From AC-52 sp044870295 (lineage in GTDB: Bacteria; Actinomycetota; UBA4738): a DNA stretch of 25,358 nucleotides. The stretch lies in NCBI GenBank assembly GCA_044870295.1, contig JBIOYQ010000120.1, forward strand, positions 1-25,358. The letters run 5' to 3'. This document shows, piece after piece, positions 1 to 5,555 of this stretch (position 1 is its first letter; every line of letters begins with the position of its first letter). Both the position numbers and the translations under genes were made by a program. Below the pieces are notes generated by a model. The model saw only the letters and a list, made by a program, of their open reading frames with translations, was not told the origin of the DNA and did not search any database.

Positions 1-607
1 CGAGGCGCTCAAGGAAGGAGAGGTGGTGCTCGTCTATCCGGAGGCGACCGTCACCTCCAACCCCGACCGCTCTCCCATGCGAGGAAAGACCGGGATCGCC
101 CGGCTCGCGCTTACCGAGGAGGTCCCCGTGCTCCCGATCGCGGTGTGGGGATCACAGAACGTGTGGCAGCGCAAGGGGGTGCAGAGCCTGAAGTTCGGAC
201 GCCCCATCTGGCTGAAAGCGGGGCCGCCCCTCGACTTCTCCCAGTTCGAAGGCCAGCGCGACGATCCCCTGACGCTCCGCAAGGTCACCGACACGGTGAT
301 GGACGAGCTGGCCCGGCTGGTCACCTTGCGGAGCGTCAGGGAATCGTCGCGCTGGCCTTCGAACTGGGAGAAGTCGAGGGGCGGCCCGGCTTTCAACCAG
401 ATGGGGCGTCCGAACTTCAGGCTCTGCATTCCCTTGCGCTGCCACACGTTCTGCGATCCCCACACCGCGATCGGGAGCACGGGGACGTCCTCGGTGAGCG
501 CAAGCCGGGCGATCCCGGTCTTCCCTCGCATCGGAGAGCAGTCGGGGTTGGAGGTGACGGTCGCCTCCGGATAGACGAGCACCACCTCTCCTTCCTTGAG
601 CGCCTCG
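1..607. repeat. Diverged inverted repeat of a plsC fragment at the window edge
   Basis: Positions 1-289 and 319-607 are inverted copies of one another. Position x pairs with 608-x without any indel, and by hand I count about 13 mismatches in 289 bases (about 95.5% identity). The 29-base centre (290-318) is unpaired. Both arms encode the same middle and C-terminal part of a PlsC-type acyltransferase, and about half of the differences are silent. The left arm is cut by the window start, so its true length is unknown. The divergence argues against a simple fold-back of one molecule. A chimeric join between strain variants in an assembly remains possible. Confidence 0.9.
2..318 (+). pseudogene. 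Partial plsC copy (C-terminal half), left arm of the inverted repeat
   Basis: The open frame enters from the left edge and encodes acyltransferase block III (VLVYPEATVT) and block IV (PVLPIAVWG), as in the intact-start copy on the other strand. It then keeps about ten further residues (DTVMDELARL) that look like a genuine PlsC C-terminus and are missing from the other copy. Beyond about position 318 the frame runs into the antisense of the second copy and only stops at 572-574, so the last 80 or so codons are meaningless. The N-terminus and the NHxxxxD motif would lie outside the window. I treat it as a partial or disrupted copy. Confidence 0.6.
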
Positions 608-921
608 CGCGCTGTTTCGATGGGCGCCGCCGACCCGCTCCCCCGCTCCACCGGGATCTGCTTCGTCCCTCGCAGGACGCTGCGCAGCAACGGGTTCCCG
701 AACAACTCCTTCTTCGCGAGGTACCGAGGGCGCCGTCCCGCCTTGACCAGCATGTAACCGTGGGCCAGGGGATCGAGATAGGAGATGTGGTTGCACGCGA
801 CCAGTACCGCGCCTTCGCGGGGGATGTGTTCGAGGCCCTCGAACCGCCAGTTGAACCACATGGCCAGTGGGGGACGAAGGGTCGATTCGACGAGTCGGTA
901 CCACGGCTCGGTTCTGCGCAC
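34..921 (-). CDS. plsC: 1-acylglycerol-3-phosphate acyltransferase (PlsC family), C-terminus replaced by inverted repeat
   Basis: The enzyme would acylate lysophosphatidic acid to phosphatidic acid at the inner face of the membrane. The start is GTG at 919-921, preceded by AGGAG about five bases upstream. Visible motifs are NHISYLD (residues 44-50, catalytic His45 and Asp50), a block II region with KELFGNPLLR (71-80), YPEATVT (117-123, where the family usually has FPEGTRS), and PVLPIAVWG (147-155). The natural sequence is trustworthy down to about position 319 (residue 201). Below that the frame reads the inverted arm backwards to a stop at 34-36, so the last 90 or so residues are not a PlsC tail. 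It is divergent from cofC. Activity of the chimeric product is doubtful, although all four catalytic blocks are present. Confidence 0.75.
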   Translation of the reverse strand: MRRTEPWYRLVESTLRPPLAMWFNWRFEGLEHIPREGAVLVACNHISYLDPLAHGYMLVKAGRRPRYLAKKELFGNPLLRSVLRGTKQIPVERGSGSAAPIETAREALKEGEVVLVYPEATVTSNPDCSPMRGKTGIARLALTEDVPVLPIAVWGSQNVWQRKGMQSLKFGRPIWLKAGPPLDFSQFEGQRDDSLTLRKVTSRASSSITVSVTLRSVRGSSRWPSNWEKSRGGPAFSQMGRPNFRLCTPLRCHTFCDPHTAIGSTGTSSVSASRAIPVFPRMGERSGLEVTVASG

Positions 922-947
922 ACGATCTCCTGCCGGCAGGGCGCGGC

Positions 948-953
948 TATTCT
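948..953 (+). promoter_or_regulatory. -10-like hexamer TATTCT of a probable leaderless cofC promoter
   Basis: TATTCT ends nine bases before the cofC ATG, and no Shine-Dalgarno sequence lies between. Transcription would start at or next to the ATG. The -35 region is not recognisable. Confidence 0.45.
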
Positions 954-962
954 AGGCCAGCC

Positions 963-1610
963 ATGCAGGTCATCGCGGTTCCCGTGAAGTCGCTGGAATC
1001 GGCCAAGTCGAGGCTCGCCCCCGTCCTGTCACGGGCGGAACGAGCCGTGCTCACACTGGCGTTGTTCGAAGACGTGCTGGACGCCTGCCAGGCCCAGGCC
1101 GGCTGGGACGTCTGGGTGGTCTCACCGTCCGAGGCCGTGCTGGAGGAAGCCGCTCGGCGAGGCTGCCGGCCCGTCGAGGAGCAGGGCACCGGTCTGCAAC
1201 CGGCGGTCCGCCAGGTCGAAGCATCCGTACGTGGCCGGTGGAGCCACCTCGCGGTCGTCCTGGCCGACCTGCCGCTGGCCACGGCCGGATCGTTGGGGAC
1301 CGCCCTGGCCATGGGCTCGGACGGCCCGGTGGTGGCGGTCCCGGCGGGCTCCGACGGCGGCACCAATGTCTTGCTGCGGCGACCGCCCTCGGTGATCCCG
1401 CCGCGGTTCGGTCCTTCGTCCTTCGCCCGGCACCGGGCGGAGGCGCAACGCAGGAAGATCCCGTTCCGCGCGGCCCTCATCTCGGAACTCGGCTTCGACC
1501 TGGACCGGCCGGCGGACCTCGTGCGGCTGCTCGAGGAACCGCGGCCCGGCCGGACCCGGGCCGCTTGCCTGGAGATGGGACTGCCGGACAGACTTGCCAT
1601 CGGCGCCTGA
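963..1610 (+). CDS. cofC: CofC/FbiD: phospholactate or phosphoenolpyruvate guanylyltransferase (coenzyme F420 synthesis)
   Basis: The 215-residue protein has the CofC family pattern throughout. The N-terminus is PVKSLESAKSRLAPVLS, the nucleotide-binding site of this GT-A-like fold. LADLPLA (about residues 97-103) is the metal-site region, and GGTNVLLRRPP followed by RFGPSSFARH is the characteristic family block. The enzyme joins GTP to 2-phospho-L-lactate (archaea) or phosphoenolpyruvate (actinobacteria, where it is called FbiD) to give the activated precursor for F420 side-chain assembly. Length is normal for the family. No SD precedes the ATG, but a -10-like TATTCT sits nine bases upstream, which suggests a leaderless mRNA. 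No other F420 genes are in the window. Its presence limits the host mainly to actinobacteria, Chloroflexi or a few other F420 users. Confidence 0.9.
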   Translation: MQVIAVPVKSLESAKSRLAPVLSRAERAVLTLALFEDVLDACQAQAGWDVWVVSPSEAVLEEAARRGCRPVEEQGTGLQPAVRQVEASVRGRWSHLAVVLADLPLATAGSLGTALAMGSDGPVVAVPAGSDGGTNVLLRRPPSVIPPRFGPSSFARHRAEAQRRKIPFRAALISELGFDLDRPADLVRLLEEPRPGRTRAACLEMGLPDRLAIGA

Positions 1611-1642
1611 GCGCGACCATCGAGCGACAGGAAGGAACGACC

Positions 1643-1855
1643 ATGCCGCAGGGAACGATCAAGCACTACGACGAGGAAGCCAGGACCGGTTCGTTGCTCA
1701 TGGACGATCGCACCGAGGTCGCCATCGACCCTTCGTCGACCGAAGGGTCGGGCCACATACGCTCGCTGAGAATCGGACAGCGCGTCGTGTTCGACCTCGG
1801 TGAGGATGCCGGCCGGCCGGTGGCTCGGTCACTCAAGGTCATCAGCTTCGCCTGA
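1643..1855 (+). CDS. Small cold-shock-domain-like OB-fold protein
   Basis: This 70-residue protein begins PQGTIKHYDEEARTGSLLMDD and ends GRPVARSLKVI, matching the outline of a cold-shock domain: GT(V/I)KxFxxxxGxGxI at the start, an acidic central loop, GQxVxFxL late, and A.xV at the end. The aromatic residues of RNP1 and RNP2 that stack on nucleic acid in CspA proteins are absent: the usual GFGFI is TGSLLM. It therefore probably keeps the fold but binds differently, if it binds RNA or DNA at all. The start is supported by AGGAAGGA seven to fourteen bases upstream. It lies 32 bp after cofC on the same strand and could share its transcript. Confidence 0.75.
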   Translation: MPQGTIKHYDEEARTGSLLMDDRTEVAIDPSSTEGSGHIRSLRIGQRVVFDLGEDAGRPVARSLKVISFA

Positions 1856-1866
1856 CGTCCTGGGCG

Positions 1867-1935
1867 CCGCACACCCGGAAGGTCTCCAACGGGAAGTCGG
1901 CCACCTACTCGCCCTTCGAGTCGATCGTCGTCGAC
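1867..1935 (+). pseudogene. Decayed partial copy of the downstream 55-residue ORF
   Basis: Read from 1867, the 23 codons match residues 33-55 of the ORF at 2013-2180 at 14 of 23 positions, including SNG, SAT, SP and SIVV. No start codon belongs to this stretch. The part corresponding to the first half of the ORF is missing, apart from a possible TGGGC shared with TGGGCC. It looks like the remnant of an imperfect tandem duplication. Confidence 0.5.
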
Positions 1936-1950
1936 GAGCGCCGGTCTCAT

Positions 1951-1979
1951 TGGACGAACTTGGAACCGCCCGCTAGGGT
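1951..1979 (+). promoter_or_regulatory. Candidate promoter TGGACG-17-TAGGGT
   Basis: The -35-like TGGACG (1951-1956) and -10-like TAGGGT (1974-1979) are separated by 17 bases, each matching four of six consensus positions. A transcript would begin near 1986, 27 bases before the small ORF at 2013, and could continue into the propeller gene. Confidence 0.4.
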
Positions 1980-2012
1980 GGCCGAGTCTTCGGGTGCTCG
2001 ATCGTGCCGGCC

Positions 2013-2180
2013 ATGACGGGTACGATCAAGGCGCCCGTCGAGCTGGAACCGACCACGGGAGACGAGACCACGGTGTTGACCGTGACCTGGGCCACGTATG
2101 ACGTCAAGGCTCACATCCAGAAGACCTCCAACGGAACGTCGGCCACCTCTTCGCCACTCACGTCCATCGTCGTCAGCTGA
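2013..2180 (+). CDS. Hypothetical 55-residue protein
   Basis: The ORF begins MTGTIKAPVELEPTTG and ends in a Ser/Thr-rich, beta-prone tail (TSNGTSATSSPLTSIVVS). I do not recognise the family. It has no cysteine, signal peptide or membrane segment. Support for it being real is the promoter-like pair TGGACG-17-TAGGGT upstream and the conserved-looking relict copy at 1867-1935, which diverges at protein level in a way that keeps SNG, SAT and SIVV. No SD is evident at the ATG. It ends 25 bp before the PQQ-type propeller gene on the same strand. If it is not coding, the stretch is a 350-base spacer with only the duplicated element in it. Confidence 0.4.
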   Translation: MTGTIKAPVELEPTTGDETTVLTVTWATYDVKAHIQKTSNGTSATSSPLTSIVVS

Positions 2181-2205
2181 TCCTGTTCGACAACGGAGGC
2201 AAGAC

Positions 2206-3438
2206 ATGATGCGAAGCGCCCCCCCGCGTTCGAACCATCCGCGCCGAATGGGCCATGTCGCGCGTCTCGCTGGTCTCGTCCTCTGCGTGGGCCTCCTGCT
2301 GGCCCCGCCAGCGTCGGCTGCTCACGCCCCGCCCGAATCTCCCTCGACCCAGGACGCGCTGATCGATTGGCCCACCTTCCACAACACGCCCGACCGGACC
2401 GGCGTCAACCCTGTCGAGCGGCTCCTGAACGTCGGGAACGTCGACCTCCTCGACGTGGAGTGGTCGTACAAGACCGATGGAGAGATCTGGTCGTCGCCGG
2501 CGGTGGTCGACGGCGTCGTGTACATCGGTTCGGATGACAACAAGGTCTACGCGCTCGATGCGATCACCGGAACGAAGATCTGGAGCCACGGCACGTCGGG
2601 AGACGTTCGATCCTCTCCGACGGTGTGGCGGGGAATGGTCATCGTCGGTTCCAACGACGACAAGATCGTCGCCCTGAGCACGCTCACCGGGAACAAGGTC
2701 TGGAACTATCACATCTCGGACGACGTCGGGAGGGCCTCTCCCCTGGTGTCCGGCTCCACCGTGTACATCGGGGCGCAGGACGGGAACTTCTACGCACTCG
2801 ACGCGAACACCGGCGCCCTCCGCTGGCAGCTGAACACCTGGGCGGTGTGGGGAGCCCCCGCCGTCTCAGGGAACACGCTCTACGTCGGCTCGGACAAGTC
2901 GATCCTGTACGCGCTGAATCCCGCGACCGGTGCGACGAAGTGGTCGGCCACGCTGGGGGACAGGGTCCGGTGCACACCGTCCATCAAGAACGGCACCGTC
3001 TATGTGGGGGCGGACGACTATCGCGTGTACGCCTACAACGCTTCGACCGGAGCGCTGAAGTGGAAGACGTCGGCCTTCCCCCACAAGGGCATCGTCAGGT
3101 CCTCGCCGGCCGTGTGGAACGGGATGGTCTTCGTCAACACGGGAGAGACCGATCCCATGGGCAGCCACGTCTACGCGCTGGACGCCGATACGGGAGAGAC
3201 GGTGTGGTCACACACCATGGCCGACTATGCGACCTCGTCTCCGGCCATCGCAAACGGCGTCCTCTACACCGGGTCCTACGACCATCAGATCTACGCGTTC
3301 GACGCCCGGACCGGGGAGAAGCTTTGGACCTCGGGCTACGACGAGATGCAGGCTGGCATCCCCGGGTCCGTGGCCGTGCTCAACGGGACGGTCTACATCG
3401 GGTCGAAGGACGACAAGGTCTACGCGTTCGGTCTGTAG
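2206..3438 (+). CDS. Secreted PQQ-type eight-bladed beta-propeller protein
   Basis: The 410-residue protein starts with a basic stretch and a hydrophobic core (GHVARLAGLVLCVGLLLAPP, then ASAA), a Sec-type signal peptide likely cut after ASA. The rest is eight repeats of the form VYIGSxDxKVYALDAxTGxxxW. The last repeat lacks its TG...W strand, and the N-terminal WSYKTDGEIW supplies it, the usual way such propellers close. The repeats belong to the PQQ-like or BamB-like family. No quinone-dehydrogenase catalytic residues are obvious, so a binding or scaffold role outside the membrane is more likely than an enzyme. Start: ATG at 2206 with GGAGG six to ten bases upstream; a second ATG follows immediately. 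Confidence 0.85.
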   Translation: MMRSAPPRSNHPRRMGHVARLAGLVLCVGLLLAPPASAAHAPPESPSTQDALIDWPTFHNTPDRTGVNPVERLLNVGNVDLLDVEWSYKTDGEIWSSPAVVDGVVYIGSDDNKVYALDAITGTKIWSHGTSGDVRSSPTVWRGMVIVGSNDDKIVALSTLTGNKVWNYHISDDVGRASPLVSGSTVYIGAQDGNFYALDANTGALRWQLNTWAVWGAPAVSGNTLYVGSDKSILYALNPATGATKWSATLGDRVRCTPSIKNGTVYVGADDYRVYAYNASTGALKWKTSAFPHKGIVRSSPAVWNGMVFVNTGETDPMGSHVYALDADTGETVWSHTMADYATSSPAIANGVLYTGSYDHQIYAFDARTGEKLWTSGYDEMQAGIPGSVAVLNGTVYIGSKDDKVYAFGL

Positions 3439-3463
3439 GTGCCTGGCCGTCAGGGGTGCCCGA

Positions 3464-3469
3464 TAAACT
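3464..3469 (+). promoter_or_regulatory. -10-like TAAACT within a CCCGA/TCGGG inverted repeat, probable leaderless start
   Basis: TAAACT lies eight bases before the ATG of the ABC ATPase, with no SD between. It is embedded in the small inverted repeat CCCGA-taaac-TCGGG, which could be a repressor site over the -10 element. Confidence 0.4.
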
Positions 3470-3477
3470 CGGGTGCC

Positions 3478-4404
3478 ATGGCGGATCCGGTGGTGGCTGG
3501 CCGCGGCCTGGCGAAGCGGTTCGGTGACTTCGAGGCGGTCCGGGGCATCGAGTTCACGGTCTCGGCGAACGAGTGCTTCGGTTTCCTCGGACCCAACGGC
3601 GCCGGGAAGACCACCACCATGAAGATGATCTCGTGCACGTCGCCTCCCACCGACGGTGACCTCACCGTGCTGGGGCTGCGGGCCTGGGACGACGGTCGGC
3701 GGATCAAGGCGCGCATGGGCGTCGTGCCGCAGGAGAACAACCTGGACGAAGAGGTCACCGTCATGGAGAACCTGGTGATCTACGCTCGCTACTTCGACAT
3801 CCCTCCCCGGGTATCCAGACCCAGGGCCGAGGAGCTGCTCGCCTTCGTCGCTCTGGAGGACAAGCGAGATTGGCGGATCTACGGCCTGTCGGGAGGCATG
3901 AAGCGACGGCTGCTCATCGCCCGCTCCCTCATGAACCAACCAGAGCTGCTCATCCTGGACGAGCCGACCACCGGCCTCGACCCCCAGGCGCGGCATCTGG
4001 TCTGGGAGAAGCTCCGATCGCTGAAGCGCCAGGGCGTGTCGCTGGTGATGACCACCCACTACATGGAGGAGGCGTCGCAGCTGTGCGACCGGCTCGTGAT
4101 CATGCACGAGGGCCGCATCCTGGTGCAGGGCTCGCCGCGGGAGCTCATCGCGGCGCATACCTCCGCCCAGGTGATCGAGGTGTTCGAGCCACCACCCGAC
4201 GCCGAGGCTGGGCTGGCCGCCCTCGGATCCGTCGCCGAGCGGGCCGAGCGGCTGGCCGACCGCTGGATGCTGTACACCGACGACGGTGACGCCCTCCTCG
4301 CCAAGGTGCGGGCGATGGGGCTCGAGCCATCGCAGGTGTGGCTGCGGGGTGGGACGCTGGAGGACGTGTTCCTGTCGCTGACCGGACGGGGGCTGCTGGA
4401 GTAA
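3478..4404 (+). CDS. ABC-2 exporter ATPase, NodI/DrrA type
   Basis: The 308-residue ATPase powers the permease encoded directly after it. The nucleotide-binding domain is complete: Walker A GPNGAGKT (38-45), Q-loop VVPQE (82-86), signature LSGGM (137-141), Walker B LLILDEP (157-163), D-loop GLDP, and switch His194. A C-terminal DUF4162-like extension (about 225-308) ends in the LEDVFLSLTGRGL motif of the drug and lipo-oligosaccharide export branch. I chose ATG 3478 over the in-frame GTG at 3439 because homologous ATPases start close to the first beta strand and a -10-like TAAACT sits eight bases upstream. The stop overlaps the permease start (TAATG). The substrate is unknown; similarity to NodI does not imply nodulation. 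Confidence 0.88.
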   Translation: MADPVVAGRGLAKRFGDFEAVRGIEFTVSANECFGFLGPNGAGKTTTMKMISCTSPPTDGDLTVLGLRAWDDGRRIKARMGVVPQENNLDEEVTVMENLVIYARYFDIPPRVSRPRAEELLAFVALEDKRDWRIYGLSGGMKRRLLIARSLMNQPELLILDEPTTGLDPQARHLVWEKLRSLKRQGVSLVMTTHYMEEASQLCDRLVIMHEGRILVQGSPRELIAAHTSAQVIEVFEPPPDAEAGLAALGSVAERAERLADRWMLYTDDGDALLAKVRAMGLEPSQVWLRGGTLEDVFLSLTGRGLLE

Positions 4405-5237
4405 TGGCCCGGACCGCCACCGCCGTTCACCCGGTCGAGCGACGTGGATGGCTTCGTGACGTCGTCCGGGTGCCGGACGTCCAGCCGGCGGCGGCGTGGC
4501 GCCTGTGGCTGAGGAACGCCGCCATCTACCGCCGGACCTACAAGCTGAACATCGTCCCCAACTTCTTCGAGCCATTCCTGTACCTGCTGGCCATGGGACT
4601 GGGGCTGGGCGCGTACCTGGCCAGGATCAAGGGCTACCGGTACATCGACTTCATCGCGCCCGGCCTGGTCGCGACGGCGTCGATGTTCGGGGCGTCCTTC
4701 GAGGTCACGTTCAACTGCTTCGTGAAGATGCAGTTCGGCAAGATCTACGACGCCGTCATGGCGACGCCGCTCACCATCGAGGACATCGGCCTGGGCGAGA
4801 TGCTCTGGTCCACCACCAGGTCGCTGATCTACGGATGCGTGTTCCTGGCCATCGCATCGGGGTTTGGGGTGGTGCATTCGTGGTGGGCCGTCCTGACGCC
4901 GCTGGCCGTGGCCCTGACGGGGATGATGTTCTCGGCGATCGGGCTGTCGTTCACCGCGGTCATCCCGTTGATCGACTACTACACGTACTACTGGACCATG
5001 TTCATCACACCCATGTTCCTGTTCAGCGGGATCTTCTTCCCGCTGGATCGGCTACCCCATTGGGTGCAGGTGGTGTCGTGGTTCATCCCGTTGCATCAGG
5101 CGGTCAACTTGATGCGAGGACTGATCCTGACCGGTGACATCGGTGCGGCGGCCGCGGCGGCGCTCTGGATGGCCGTGCTGACGGCCGTGCTGTTCGTGGT
5201 GCCCATGAACCTGCTGAGACGGCGGCTGGTCAAGTAA
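4404..5237 (+). CDS. ABC-2 exporter permease, NodJ type
   Basis: This 277-residue membrane protein starts at the ATG that overlaps the ATPase stop by one base, so translation is coupled. After an N-terminal cytoplasmic arm (about 60 residues with a WRLWLRNAAIYRRTYK amphipathic stretch) come six predicted membrane spans. Recognisable pieces are FFEPFLYLLAMGLGLGAYL, the YIDFIAPGL segment typical of NodJ/ABC-2 permeases, PLTIEDIGLGEMLW in the first cytoplasmic loop, and FLFSGIFFPLDRLPHWVQ before the last two spans. Together with the ATPase it should form a dimeric exporter in the plasma membrane, of the type that moves polysaccharide, lipid-linked or amphipathic drug-like substrates. Confidence 0.88.
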   Translation: MARTATAVHPVERRGWLRDVVRVPDVQPAAAWRLWLRNAAIYRRTYKLNIVPNFFEPFLYLLAMGLGLGAYLARIKGYRYIDFIAPGLVATASMFGASFEVTFNCFVKMQFGKIYDAVMATPLTIEDIGLGEMLWSTTRSLIYGCVFLAIASGFGVVHSWWAVLTPLAVALTGMMFSAIGLSFTAVIPLIDYYTYYWTMFITPMFLFSGIFFPLDRLPHWVQVVSWFIPLHQAVNLMRGLILTGDIGAAAAAALWMAVLTAVLFVVPMNLLRRRLVK

Positions 5238-5262
5238 CGGGGTGGATCGGGGAGGTCACCGA

Positions 5263-5315
5263 GATGGCGTCAGGGCGTCGGTCCGAGCAACGAGGGGAGG
5301 ACGCCCCCCGCCATC
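5263..5315. terminator. Nested hairpin, probable shared terminator
   Basis: GATGGCG (5263-5269) pairs with CGCCATC (5309-5315) and GGGCGTC (5273-5279) with GACGCCC (5300-5306): 14 perfect pairs with a small internal loop and a 20-base apical loop. It lies 26 bases after the ABC permease stop and beyond the end of the convergent 34-codon ORF, so it may stop both transcripts. There is no T-run, which is common in high-GC actinobacteria. Confidence 0.5.
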
Positions 5316-5367
5316 GCCATTCGCGCACCCGATGGAACGGCGACCTGTAGCGTCCTCTCCCTCGTTG

Positions 5368-5472
5368 TCAGAAGTGGGGCCTGGTGACGTCCCAGGGGAA
5401 ACTCGCCACGGTTGCCAGAGCGAGCATCACTATGGTCGCCACCAGCACGGCCAATCCCTTGACCCGCCTCAT
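5368..5472 (-). CDS. 34-residue signal-like peptide, divergent from the XRE-TPR regulator
   Basis: The reading frame encodes 34 residues: a basic start (MRRVKG), a continuous hydrophobic core of about 17 residues (LAVLVATIVMLALATVA), and a short tail, SFPWDVTRPHF. The layout is that of a small exported propeptide, or a single-span membrane microprotein. Coding support: an SD-like AGGGGGA four bases before the ATG and a promoter TTGACT-18-TAACAT placed to give a leader of about 24 bases. It is transcribed away from the XRE-TPR regulator, with 83 bp between the two starts. In RRNPP systems of Firmicutes, such short secreted propeptides sit next to their TPR receptor and the C-terminal residues become the signal. 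That role here is an inference from layout only. Confidence 0.55.
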   Translation of the reverse strand: MRRVKGLAVLVATIVMLALATVASFPWDVTRPHF

Positions 5473-5502
5473 CTTGTCCCCCTGTCGCAAGCGGTGCCCG
5501 GG

Positions 5503-5532
5503 ATGTTACTCAGGGGAGTGACAGAAAGTCAA
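5503..5532 (-). promoter_or_regulatory. Promoter TTGACT-18-TAACAT for the 34-residue peptide
   Basis: On the minus strand the -35 element TTGACT is at 5532-5527 and the -10 element TAACAT at 5508-5503, with an 18-base spacer. The expected start is near 5496, 24 bases upstream of the ATG. It is the closest match to a housekeeping sigma promoter that I see in the window. Confidence 0.6.
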
Positions 5533-5550
5533 CAGAGACTGTCATTTGAC
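5519..5550. promoter_or_regulatory. Overlapping inverted repeats, candidate operator
   Basis: TGACAG (5519-5524) pairs with CTGTCA (5539-5544), and GTCAA (5528-5532) pairs with TTGAC (5546-5550). The two dyads interlock and cover the -35 box of the peptide promoter as well as the stretch just before the regulator's ATG. A site of this kind would suit a dimeric XRE protein controlling both directions. Confidence 0.45.
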
Positions 5551-5555
5551 GGCCC

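Noticed and set aside
3208..4575. Long minus-strand frame opposite the ABC ATPase
   Set aside because: The ATPase on the plus strand has all nucleotide-binding motifs; the opposite product is low-complexity His/Arg/Gln.
3478..5237. Nodulation-factor exporter NodIJ
   Set aside because: The resemblance is to the NodI/NodJ family as a whole; no nod genes are present, so only a generic ABC-2 exporter is called.
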